Source: Aedes albopictus (taxonomy: Eukaryota > Arthropoda > Insecta > Diptera > Culicidae). From it: a stretch of DNA of 64,000 bases. Below, piece by piece: positions 22,827-33,800 of this stretch; the stretch's first letter is position 1; each line of letters starts with the position of its first letter. Where the stretch lies: positions 495,502,772 to 495,566,771 of the forward strand of contig NC_085137.1 of NCBI RefSeq assembly GCF_035046485.1, written 5' to 3'. Both the position numbers and the translations under genes were made by a program. Under the pieces are notes generated by a model, which was given only the letters and a program-made list of their open reading frames with translations, was not told where the DNA came from and made no database searches.

Positions 22827-23147
22827 CTGAAAAAGATTCTGTGTAAGTGTGAGGCAATTTTAATTTTGACACCAACTACCGAAAGAAATCAAAATAAAGA
22901 ATCTAAATAGAGAGAAAGTGGAAGAAACAAATGGCAGGCATTGAGCGGTTGAGCGGGGTGGCGGGAAAGGGTGGATTTTTTGGGGTTGGTTAAAGGGGAA
23001 GAGGGGATTTGTCGGATAACATCAGGTCGAAAAGACCTTAGAAAGGTCCTTTTGACCTTTTCCATCCGATAATGAAACGATCCCGCTAAACATGTTAAAA
23101 AGCGACTTTCATCTAGCATCTACGTTTGGTGGGGTTCGACTATCTAC

Positions 23148-23362
23148 CTCGAGTGCTGTCCCAGGGAGTTCATGGCGTTTTGCGCGTGGGCATTGCTGGC
23201 CGCCGCCCCCCACGAGGCAATCATGCTCAGGTCGGAATTGATCGAGAAGTCCTGCGCGCCAAACGACCCGAGCGTTGTGGTGTAGTTGGACAGGCCCGGG
23301 ATGGGCGTCTGCAGGGCCACTACCGGCGTGTTCAGGTTGGACGTCTGTTGCCGCGTGTGTTG
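23148..23362 (-). CDS. Mef2: Mef2 exon 6: transactivation region
   Basis: The exon codes QHTRQQTSNLNTPVVALQTP, then IPGLSNYTTTLGSFGAQDFS, then an S/A/N-rich end with ...NSLGQHSR. The SLNTPVV-LQTPIP and SFGAQDFS blocks match fly Mef2, and NTPVVS also occurs in vertebrate MEF2. The acceptor CCAATTGCAG precedes CAACAC (phase 0). The donor TCGAG before GTAGAT (phase 2) is weaker than the others. Length 215 nt gives phase 2, and the following exon completes the codon correctly. Confidence 0.93.
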
Positions 23363-23432
23363 CTGCAATTGGAATGAAGAGAATTTGAAGATTAGTTGGA
23401 ATGGTTGATCGCAAGGCCACGCAAGAACTTAC

Positions 23433-23557
23433 CTCCACGTAAGAAAGATCGTCGGTGTTGATGGTGGGGTTCATGGGCGTTGGTATCACTACCCGGAGGT
23501 TTGATGACCGCCCATTCGCACTCCCTGGGGAACCTTGCTTGATCGTTTGATGTTGCA
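23433..23557 (-). CDS. Mef2: Mef2 exon 5: transactivation region
   Basis: The exon codes QHQTIKQGSPGSANGRSSNL, then RVVIP-TP and ...DDLSYVE. The core IKQ-SPGS-NGR-SNLRVVIP is shared with fly Mef2 and related to the vertebrate SPGxxNxxxLRVVIP block. The acceptor ACTATCTAG precedes TGCAAC (phase 1), so the first codon is completed by the A left from exon 4, giving ATG. The donor is GTGGAG before GTAAGT, phase 0. The next exon follows after an intron of only 70 bp, in contrast with the 14.5-kb intron before it. Confidence 0.94.
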
Positions 23558-24026
23558 CTAGATAGTAGGGATATGGAAGGAGGAAAATTAAAATGAGGAT
23601 GCTATTTCTTTACGCGACCTCTAATACCTAACACAGCAAATTCGGTAAGTGAGTGAGTCAACGGCAAACAACAGGTTACAGAGTTTTACGAAAAAGCACA
23701 AACAGAAGATTGCTAAAACAGTACCTGTTCAAACAACAGAATTACACTTGCATTGGGTTAATGTTGCGACACATTTTTGGTTGTTCATTACCCCACAAAC
23801 ATTATTGCTCTTCAACAGATGGATAAGCCGCTCTTAAGCTTGATTTTTGATATTTTGGCTGAATAAGCTTTTATTCAGCTGTCATTATTATTTAGGTAGT
23901 TAGAGATTGTTTATCTCCCAAAAATGTTCAAATCTTAGACTCTTTGATTAGCTTGTAGTCTTCTCTTTTAAAGAAGAAACAGTTGGTAGAATTCTCGAAT
24001 AAAGTTGGCCCCATCATTGCACGTGG
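23558..24026. other. Mef2 intron 4 sequence, nothing recognised
   Basis: AT-rich intron next to the exon 5 acceptor. No gene or repeat was identified up to the Feilai copy. Confidence 0.5.
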
Positions 24027-24342
24027 TTCTTCTTCTTCTTCTTCTTCTTCTTCTTCTTCTTCTTCTTCTTCTTCTTCTTCTTCTTTATGGCTCAACGTCT
24101 CCACTGGGACTTGGCCTGCCTCGCTTCGACTTAGTGTTCTTTGAGCACTTCCACAGTTATTAATTGAAGGGCTTTCTTTGCCTGCTATTGCATGAATTTG
24201 TACATTGTGTGGCAAGTACAATGATACCATGATACACTATGCCCAGGGAGTCGAGAAAATTTTCCCGACCGGAACGGGAATCAAACCCGCCGTCTCCGGA
24301 TTGGCGATCCATAGCCTTAACCACTAGGCTAACTGGAGACCT
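24027..24342 (-). mobile_element. Feilai-like SINE with (GAA)n tail
   Basis: On the minus strand the head GGTCTCCAGTTAGCCTAGTG carries box A, and GGCGGGTTTGATTCCCGTTC carries box B. A body with GTTAATTAATAACTG-type sequence (TTAATAACTGTGGAAGTGCT) follows, and the tail is about 19 GAA triplets (24027-24085). A tRNA-related head, a conserved unrelated body and a 3' triplet repeat describe Feilai of Aedes aegypti. The poly-Glu ORF on the minus strand here is just the triplet tail. Confidence 0.85.
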
Positions 24343-25879
24343 ATTCAGTGGTAGCAAGGTCAAAAATCAAAGTAATGGTTATAGAGGGGAGAAACCACAC
24401 CATCATGATTTAGTTTGTTTTAGGGAACAAGAAAGTTTAACGAAAATCCGTTTGAAAATGAATTGTTGGCGATCATTATTGTGTACCTCATTTTCTTTTT
24501 TGGAAGACTCCCAACTAACATTTATTGTGAATGTAAACGTCAACAAAGCGTCCTCAATACGGCTTGATGCTGAGTTACTGTGTTGTACATATGGACGGAA
24601 GCTTCTATGCAAGCCCTATACCAACGAAGCTGACGAACTTAATCCACATGTATATGCTGTGCGAGCAGCTTCTATGCCACCAAGTCATAACTCTTTTCTC
24701 GGCTCCTATGTAACCACTACCTGTATAACATCTTGAGAAGGCGCTTTTTCAGCCTTCTCACAGTTGTTCAATAATAGTTATACGGCATCGGGATCCTCTG
24801 GTCCCGATGAAGTTCTTGCTGAAACACTGCTATATACAAATAGCATAGAAAATAGCTCGTTTTGTTTTACTTCAGACAAGGCTTTATAATTATGCCACAA
24901 GAAATCTTACCCAAAAGCTTGTGGAACGTCAAACGCCATAATTGAACCAGCTGTGTGGTTACGCCAACAGGTTCTTCGTCACAGCTTCTAGCTGAAAGAA
25001 CGTTCCTCAAAAAGCTACGAAGCGCCTCTGTTTTGTGTATTTAGCAACATTACACCACGAGCTGCATAAAAGCAGCTGTTTATTGGTTGAAACTCTTATT
25101 CGATTTGCACATACTCCGGCAACTCTTCTGGAATTGGGTTAGAGTGCAGTAAAAGCAATTAAAATGAGTTCACAATACCGAGATGGATAACTGTAAAGTA
25201 TTTGTGTAGCAGCTATATATTCCGCTCAAAGTTTGTTCTGACAATACTGTTCCCATCCGACAAGCCGTGTTGCTTCTAGCTGTAATGATATCGCATGAGG
25301 AGCTTCCAAGCGCTGCTGGTTTGTAGTTTAGTGGGGATTCCTATTCGATTAGTTTAAAATTTTACATCTTCCGGGATATCTCCCGGAGTTGGAATAAAGT
25401 GCAGTGAAGGCAGCGCCAGCAACAAGTGATTGGTTTCCGAAAACCGAGCTGGATAGTTGTATGGTGCTTGCTTTTCAGCTGTGTACTAGCTTATGGTTTA
25501 TTTTTGACAAGCTTTCTTTTTATTCAGCGTTCACTGCTTCAACTCGCCTGTCACGCAGTAGAAAGCAATAGACTGAAGCTTATAGCGCTGAAAATGTTAG
25601 ACTGTGGGACTGTCTTTAACCCATATCCGCCCAGCGTCCTATTTATAGGACAGATGCCCCGAACGCCCAGCGTTCTATAAATAGGACAGTCCTTTTGATG
25701 TGAATATCTCCAGAATTATGCAAAATTTTAGAATATTTTCTTCAGAGTAGATGTTCTCCACACCCATATCTTGCTCATAGAGGACAGTATAGTTTGTGAT
25801 TGGTTCAATAGGTCGCGTAAACGATGCTGAAAAGAATGCATATTGTTACGAAAACTCCAGAATATAGGCTTTTTAACGG
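24343..25879. other. Intronic sequence, no gene seen
   Basis: Mixed composition, no coding signature and no RNA gene. The only notable sites are the paired MEF2-consensus motifs at 25639-25684. Confidence 0.5.
25639..25684. promoter_or_regulatory. Two perfect MEF2-consensus sites in a short direct repeat
   Basis: CTATTTATAG (25639-25648) and CTATAAATAG (25675-25684) both fit YTAWWWWTAR. Each follows CGCCCAGCGT and precedes GACAG, so the pair is a 36-bp direct repeat. They lie in the large Mef2 intron. Direct autoregulation of Mef2 is known in Drosophila, but no data here show that these sites are bound. The repeat context could equally be part of an unrecognised mobile element. Confidence 0.4.
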
Positions 25880-26655
25880 CAATGCTGCTTTGGATACTAT
25901 GCAATATGGGTATCTATCGATCGGGCTTTACAAGTAGAACTCAAAAATGAATATCCGACGCCATTTTGAAATCCAAGATGGCGGCCACGGAATGGTAGTT
26001 TGATCCATAATACCAAGTAATATGGGTATCTATCGATCGGGCTTGATGAGTAGAAGTCAAAAATCGATATTTAATGCCATTTTGAAATCCAAGATGGCGG
26101 CCACGGAATGGTAATTTGAGCTATGATACCGTGCAATATGGGTATCTATCGACCGAGCTTCATGAGTAGAAGTCAAAAATCGGCATTTCACCCTATTTCG
26201 AAGTCCAAGATGGGTATCTATCGATCAGGCTTGATGAGTAGAAGTCAAAAATCGATATTTAACGCCATTTTGAAATTCATGATAGCGAACTATATCGAAG
26301 ATGGCGGCCACGGAATGGTAATTTGTGCTATGATACCATGCAATATGGGTACCTATCGATCGGGCTTCATAAGTAGAAGTCAAAAATCGATATTCGACTC
26401 TATTTCGTGATCCAAGATGGCGCACCATGGTAGCAACATGGTGGCAACATGGTGGCAACATGGTGGCCACAGAATGAGACTGAGTTTGAGCTATGATACC
26501 ATGAAATATGGGTATCTATCGATCGGGCTTCATGAGTAGAACTCAAGCATGAATATCCAACGCCATTTTGAAACCCAAGATGGCGGCCACGGAATGGCAG
26601 TTTGAGCTATAATACCATGCAATATGGGTATCTACCGATCGGGCTTTATGAGAAA
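25880..26655. repeat. About 115-bp tandem repeat with AAGATGGCGGC motifs
   Basis: ATGGGTATCTATCGATCGGG starts are seen near 25907, 26022, 26138, 26210 (truncated unit), 26345, 26508 and 26623. The shared body runs CTTCATGAGTAGAAGTCAAA, AATCGATATT, CGCCATTTTGAAATCCAAGA, TGGCGGCCACGGAATGG, TATGATACCATGCAAT. One unit also carries a local triplication of AACATGGTGGC near 26430-26465. Confidence 0.9.
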
Positions 26656-27050
26656 AAGGGTAGAGGGTCATGGTAGATGGTATGGTACCAGGTAGAATAA
26701 ACGGCGGAGCAGACGGTCGGGTAGAGGGTTTGGGTGAAGGATAGAGTAGAGAGAGTGGAGTAGAAGGTTAGGCTAGAGGATAGGGTAGATGGTAGAGAAA
26801 AGGATAGGATAGAGAGTAGGATTGGGAGTAGGAAAAATGTTAGGGTAGAGAGTAGTATAGACGGTACGATTAAGCACAATATAGACTAGAGGGAACGGTA
26901 AAGGATAGGGCAGTGGTTATGGTAAAGGATTGTTTAGAAGGTAGGGCAGATGGTAGAGTTGAAGGTTATGATAGAGCGTAGAATAGAGGGTTGGGATAGA
27001 GGACAAAGAAGACAGTAAGGTAGAGACTAGAGAGTAGGGTGAAGAATTGA
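26656..27050 (+). repeat. Simple-sequence tract, GGTAGAG/TAGGGTAGA
   Basis: A purine-rich degenerate microsatellite of GTAGAG, GGGTAGA and GATAGG words. No function visible. Confidence 0.85.
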
Positions 27051-27064
27051 GATGAGATTAGATA

Positions 27065-27810
27065 AGCTGAGGTTCTTTTTTGAGATACCTTCAGGAATTC
27101 TTTCCAGGATTTTTTCAGGCATTCCTTTCGAGAATCTTCTCAGGTTTATTCCCGGGATTCCTTCAACATTGCTTCCGAGATTACTGTATGGATTGCTCCG
27201 GAGTTCTCTTCAGGGATTTTTGCGGGGGTTGCTTTGGAAAATCCTGAAAGGATTCTTTTAGTTATTCTTTTCTGCATTCATTCAGGGATTTGTGCTGGAA
27301 TTCCTTCAAAGATTCCTGTTTTATTCTTTAAGGGATTCCTCCCGAAAACAATATGAAAAAATATATGTTTCTTCCGAGATTTTTTTTCAGGCAATTCAAG
27401 ATCATAGACACATCTTCAATAGTTCTAGCAGGAATGCCCGCTCAGCTTCTGGCTTCTGGTATTTTTTACGGGATTCCTTCAGGAATAACCCAAATTTTAA
27501 CCAGCATTTTTTTACGGATTTCTTCTGGAATTACTTCACAGATTCATTTTATAGTATACTTTCAAAGTGTTTTGTCGAAACATATTCAAAGAATCATAAT
27601 GTAATTCTTTCTACGAGCCGGGATCCTCGCTCGGGATTTATACGGCAATTCCTCACGGGATTTCTTCTGTGATTATTTCAGGGATTCCTACCAAGCTTTC
27701 AGCTGAGATTCCATCAGAACTGCCAGATATGCCTCTCAGAATTCCTTCAGTAAATCCTCCCGGGATTCCTTCGGGGATTTCTACCGGGAATGTTCTTCCC
27801 CACAGCGTTA
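27065..27810 (+). repeat. Diverged 12-bp satellite array
   Basis: Words such as GGATTCCTTCAGGAATT and ATTCCTCCCGGGATTCC show an old array of the same type as 5310-7765, in the same orientation and interspersed with unrelated sequence. It faces the opposite way to the 30840-34275 array in the same intron. Confidence 0.75.
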
Positions 27811-30065
27811 AGTTTTTTCAGACTTTTGTACGTAATTCTAAATTGCAATTGGTAGATCGAATGAGATTGAATTTTTGGGTAGTTTATCATTTTTTATGTA
27901 GCCGAAAGACACATTTTCTTTTCGATGTTACTTTGATAGTTCTTGGAATAACACCATAAAACCCACATATTGTTCACGAATAAAAAATCATGGGGTAGTA
28001 CAGACATAAATGGAGAAGCCGTGTAGAGTATATCTGGTTGAAATTTTATATCCAAACATGGAATGATGATGGACCTGGGCGTGTTAATGGAATACCTGTA
28101 AGTACGAAACACCGAAGACGATCTTATAGTTGAGGTTGAAATACGTATCTGTCGAAGTATACAAATTAAAAGCAACAGTACTTAACACGATTTTATTTTT
28201 AGAACATGCAAAATTTCTGAAAAGTTTACGTATGATGAGTACGTAAAGAGAGTTTGTGAGGTGCCGAAGGAAAAACTCAATTACTTTATTAGAAATCATT
28301 ATCTGTGTAAAATCTAACTTTTACAGTATTTTAAAGTTTGGTTATGCTACACATAGTAAGCTCTCTTTATTTGATTTGTTAAAAAAATGAGAAATTTTGA
28401 ACACTGCAGTCGAAATTACATGAAATTACAAGAACCATGTATTGCATACGTTTGGGCGTTTATCGGGTTATATCTCTGCCCCAATTTATAAGTCCTTTTT
28501 CTATTCTTTTTGAGTGGTTATTATCTCCCTCACTTGTTTAGAGCTGTATTGTATCTATACGGTTTAGAATATAACGATAGCGTAGAAGTTGTACTGAAAT
28601 AGAACTCGAGAAAATTTTCAGATGTTGAGAACCCACAATGAATTTTTTTTGGAACTACACCATAGACTTCCATTTTTTTCGTCAAATCATGCTTATTTTA
28701 TTGGAAGTTGACCTTTGATAACAAATTTATTTGAAGATTTAAATTGTGAGACACCTTGGTCGTTAACGGGTTAACCTGCCAACCAGAAATGACCTAACAA
28801 CGTTATCAAATTGCTTGATACGCTACTCTTTCTAATTGTGGTGAGTGGCAGTTCTAATTGTAGCTAAATCAAGTTTGGTATCACAATAATCGTGGAAGGA
28901 TTTTAAATGTTATTCAAGAACCACGACTATAGGTGAAAATTATAAAGTATTCATAAGTCAACTCCGAAATAGAAACACCTAATCATGCTACAGCAAAGTC
29001 TGGGCAGTCTGTTTTGAATCAGTCATTTTTGACTGGCACGCATTGCGCCATAGCTCCCGAACGTGTATGTCGCAAAAGCGCATTACTTCCGCACAATCAG
29101 CAGCTGCGTCGAACCGCGTTCCATTAACGATATTAAATCCATACCCGTTAAAACTTGCAAACTCATTTAACGAGACGGCTCAAAACGGCAGAAAAAAAAA
29201 CAAGCAACCAACTCGTGACGACTATCACCACCGAGCCTCGGTCAGAAAACGGGAAAAGCATATTAACGCCGCCGCCGCCACCCATCGAACGCGGACTGCT
29301 GCCAAAGCGCAATACGCTTTTCCCTGGGAAATGTGAATGTACATTGTACAAGGGGCCGCATGGTGGCTCACCCCACATCGCTTCGCGCCGTTGCCGGTTT
29401 TTGTGTCGCGGCCCGTCTCAGATGTTTCACGCGCGCTGTGCTGTGACGCAAATCACGAATTGACTCCTGGTAATTTCGAGCGTCACCACCCATACCCTCG
29501 TCCCTCTTTTAGGGGGGTGGGGGACGATGACGGACGACCGCACGAACGAAGGCGATCATACTGGTTGCTGGCTCGGTATCAGCACCTTGGGGAACGGGAC
29601 TTGGTCGGATTGCCCGGATGAATGGTGTTGTTGTGCCGGTGCTTTTCAATGCTACGGATTTGTTCACCGAACGTTGTTGTGTAGAGTCATCGACGACGAC
29701 CGACGGTCGTCAGGAATTGCGCCGACGGACGACCGAATCGAACAAACCAATCGAATTCAAGGTTCAAGTACACTCGTGCGCTGCTTGGTGAACCATTTAA
29801 TTATTATTATTTATTCATGCCTGGCAATAGAGAAGGCAGAGCATTATACTACTTACAGTGGGAATCAAGGTTGACTTAGGAAAGGGTTGAGAATTATCGT
29901 ATAGTTTTGTTTCTGTCGTTAAAGTATAATGGACAAATTTAATAGCTCAATAGCAAATACCAAGCGTCCACAACAAGCAACTCTGTACAAGCGACATGGT
30001 ACCGCTTCCAAAAGTGCCTCAGGTGGCAGCTGGGAGTACTTCCGGCATATCAGTAGGGCCGGGTA
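27811..30065. other. Intronic sequence, no gene recognised; GC-rich island at 29040-29770
   Basis: 27811-29040 is AT-rich with nothing identified. From 29040 to 29770 the base composition shifts to GC with many CpG and GACGACCG-like words (near 29530-29730). Several overlapping ORFs exist there, but none has a recognisable domain. It could be a promoter, an unannotated exon or an old insertion. Confidence 0.4.
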
Positions 30066-30069
30066 ACAA

Positions 30070-30410
30070 CTTGCAGACCCATCTGTTTATAGATTTCAAG
30101 GCGGCGTACGACGCTAGAACCACGAATTCTACCATGTATATAAAGAGATGGATATAATGAAGCGAATAAAACACGGCAGGCTGCGGTGGGCTGGACACGT
30201 AGCTGGTATGCCGGAGGAACGACAAGCTAAAACCATATTCAGCAGAGAACCAGGAAGGGGCCGTCGGCTTCGTGGTAGGCCGCGCACACGTTGGCTTTTT
30301 GCAGTTGAGGAGGATCTAAGGGCTCTAAACGTTCAGGGTGACTGGAAGCGATTGGCCCAGGATCGAGTCCAGTGGAGGCAAATGCTTCATTCGGCGTAGA
30401 CTCACCGCTA
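30070..30410 (+). pseudogene. RTE-like LINE relic with internal deletion
   Basis: NLQTHLFIDFKAAYDARTTN at 30074-30130 is the beginning of an RT domain (LFIDFKAAYD motif). After a few bases it jumps to the C-terminal tail: KRIKHGRLRWAGHVAGMPEE, GRGRRLRGRPRTRWLFAVEE, DLRALNVQGDW at 30160-30390. Everything between, including the catalytic core, has been lost, so this is a deletion derivative. The tail matches that at 4840-5060. Confidence 0.82.
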
Positions 30411-30839
30411 CGAGTTGTAGCCCATCAAGTAAGTAGGGCCGGATGAACACTCTTCATTAGCGCTGATCCTGCTCTAAGCTTAGTCCCCATAAGAAGTCAT
30501 GTCAACCCTCGGGTGATCTCCCTGCTTGCATAGATAACCACTAGGATTAGGAATTAAGGATACCAGCAAATACCTTAAGCAAGATTTGCTGAAACTCCGC
30601 TAGACGGTGGCCCTGGTCAACAAGGAGTAGGACCTTTTGACCGATAAGCGAAGCGTGGTGGATACGCGCAAAGAAGAGATGTCCACCCAAACGGGAAGCT
30701 TCTTCTTTGTTGGAAGTTCAACGAGGGCATAGCCAGCATTTTGATCAGGGGAAGGGGTGGCCAAGCCTGTTCTACACAAATCAACGCGGTTCTGGTAGTG
30801 GTGGATAATTTCTGAAAGGCTAGAGGAATTATTTTCTGA

Positions 30840-33800
30840 AAGAATTCCTAATGGAGTCTCTGAGTAAACTTCTCAAGAAATTGCTGGAGGGATTCCTGAA
30901 AGATGCCATGGATAATTTATCGATTACTGTTTGCATCCTTTTCTAATTATCTTCCAATGTTATTTGCAAAAGGAATTTCTCCAGAAATTCTTGAAGTAAT
31001 TCAAAAAATCATCAGGTAATCCTGGAAAAAATCTTGGGTACATCCCTGGAAAAGATGATTGAAGGATTTCTGAAATTTCTGAAGGAACTCCTGAATATTT
31101 TTTGAAGAGAACCTGTGAGGAATTTCTGAAGAAATCTCCTCAAGAATTCCTGGAGCAATTCCTGGAATACTTCCGGGATGAATTCCTGAAGAAATACCTG
31201 GATGAATCCCTGGAAGAATTCCTACAGGAATGCCTGAATTTCCGGAAGAATATCCAGAGAAACTCTCGTAGGAACTAACAAAAGGAATTCTCGTAGAAAT
31301 TCCTGAAGGAATTCTCGTAGGAATTTCCGGAGGAATCCCTAAACGAGTTTCCGAAGAAATGTCTTGAGGAGTTCCTAGAATGAATCCTAGATAAATTTAA
31401 GGTGGATTCTTTGGAAGAACTTATGGAGAAATTCCTGGAGGAATTCTGGGAGAAATTCCTAGAAAAAATTCTATGAGAAATCTCTATAAAAAATATTTGG
31501 AGGAATTCCTGCAGGAAATCTTAGTGAAATTTCTGAAGGAATCTTTTAAGGAATTCTTTGAGAAATCCCTGAATCCTGGAGAAAGGCCCAAACTAGGGCC
31601 TGAAGGAACTTCTGAACAAATTCCTGGCGTATGCCCTAGAGGAATTGCAGGAGGAATTCTGGGATGGGACCCAGCAGGTATAAATTCCTGGATGAATTCT
31701 TGGACCAATCCCTGGAAAAACTCTTGGAGAAATCCCTGGTGGAATTCCCGGAGAAATCCTATGATAAACCTATCTCTTGAAAAATTCCAGGAGGAATTTC
31801 TGGACGATTTTCTGGAGGAATCCCTGGAAAAATTCGTTGAGAAATCCTGAAGAATTTCCTGGAAGAATCTCTGACGAAATTCCTAGAGGATTTCCAGTAG
31901 AAATTCCTGGAGGAATTGCTAACATAATATCTAAAGGATGTCCAGAAGCTGTTCTTAGATCAATTCCTGGAGGAATTCGTGATTAAATATCTCGGGAAAT
32001 TCCTGCGGAAGTTCCTTGAGAAATTCCGAGATAAAATCCTGGAGAAATTCCTAGAGGTATTCCTGTGTAAATTGCTGGAGGAATCCCTGAAAAAAAATAC
32101 TGGAGGAATCTCTAGAATACTTAAAAGCATTACTGGATGAATTTCTGAAGGAATCTCTAGAGTTCTGGGATATTTCCATTTCTATTTTTTTTTTCTATTT
32201 CTGAAATAAATCCTTGAGAAATTCCAGAAGGAATTTCTGGAGGATTTTTTGGAGGAATTCTTGGAGAAATCCTCAAAAGAATTTCTGAAGGAATCCCCAG
32301 GACAATCCCTCGAGAAATTTGTGGAAAAATCCTTGGAGGAATCCCCGAAGCAATTCCTTCAGAAATCTCTGGTGAAATTCCTGAAGGAATGCCTGGAAAA
32401 CTCCATGAAAAATTTCTTAAGGTATTCCTGGAGAATTTCCTGGAAGAGTCATTGGAGAAATTTCTGGAAGAATAATTGGAGAAATTTCTGGAGCATTTCT
32501 TGGAGAAATCCCGGGAGAAATACGTGAGAAATCCCCGAAGGAATACCTGAAGCAATCCCTGAAGGAATCTCTGGAGAAATCTCTAGGAATTTTAAGAGGA
32601 ACTCTGGGAGAAATTCTGAAAAAAAAAATCTTGAGAAATTTCTGGTGGAATTTCAAGAGGAATTTATGGAGAAATTCCTGAAAGAATCTTCACATTTTGC
32701 GAGTTTGTCGGGAATGGGATTCGATCCCAGGTCCTCGGCGTGTTAGTCAAGTGTTCTAACCATCACACCAGGTCCGCACCACATTCTGGAGGAATTCCTA
32801 AAAAAAAATCTGAAAGTATTCCTGGAGAATTTCCTGGAAGAATCTCAGAAGAAATTCCTAGAGGACTTCCTGTAGAAATTCTTGGAGGAATTGCTAACAT
32901 AATGTCTGAAGGATGTCCAGGAGTTGTTCTTAGATCAATTCCTGTGGAGGAATTCCTGCCTTAATTTCTGGGGAAATTCCTGGAGCGATTTCTTGGGCAG
33001 TTCCTTAAGAAATTCCGAGATAAAATCCTAGAGGAATACCTGGAGAAATTCTTGAAGGTATTCCTGTGGGTATTGCTGAAGGAATCCCTTAAAAAATCCT
33101 GGAGGAATCTCTAGAATACTAGAAAACATTACTGGATGAATTTCTGAAGGAATCTCTAGATAGAGTTCTGAGAGATTTCTATTTCTATTATTTTGAAATA
33201 AACCCTTGGGAAATTCCAGAAGGAATTTCTGGAGGAATTATTGAAAAAATCCTCAAAGGGATTCCTGAAGGAATCCCCGGGACAATCCCCGGAGCAATTC
33301 CTTGAGAAATCTCTGGTGGAATTCCTGGAGGAATGCCTGGAAGACTCCATGAAAAATTTCTTAAGGTATTCCTGGAGAATTGCCTGGAAGTATTATTAGA
33401 GAAATTTCTGGAGGTTTTCCTGGAGAAATCTTCGAAGGATTTCCTGGAGGAATTCCTAGAGAAATACGTGGAGAAATCCTTGAAGGAATACCTGAAGCAA
33501 TTCCAGAGAAATCTCTAGAAGAATTATTGAAAGAATTACTGGATGAATTTCTGTAGGAATCTCAAGAGGAACTCTGGGAGCAATTTCTGAAAAGAAAAAC
33601 CCTTGAGAAATTCCTGATGTAATTTCAAGAGGAATTAATGGAGGAATTTTCTGAGGAATTCCTGAAAGAATCCCAGGGGTCCTTAAAGAAATCCGTGACG
33701 AAAACCCTGGAAAAATCTTTGAAGAAGTTCCTGGAGGCATTTTTAGCGGAATTCTTAGTGGATTTCTTGGAGGAATCCCTGCAGTAATTCCAGCAGGAAA

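Noticed and set aside
23109..23558. 149-codon minus ORF overlapping Mef2 exons 5 and 6
   Set aside because: It reads through the 70-bp intron in the wrong frame. The spliced exons explain the conservation.
23928..24230. Minus-strand ORF with a poly-Glu run
   Set aside because: The Glu run is the GAA triplet tail of the Feilai-like SINE.
29043..29874. Overlapping ORFs in the GC-rich island
   Set aside because: No domain, no splice pattern and no frame preference. Open frames are expected from the GC-rich composition.
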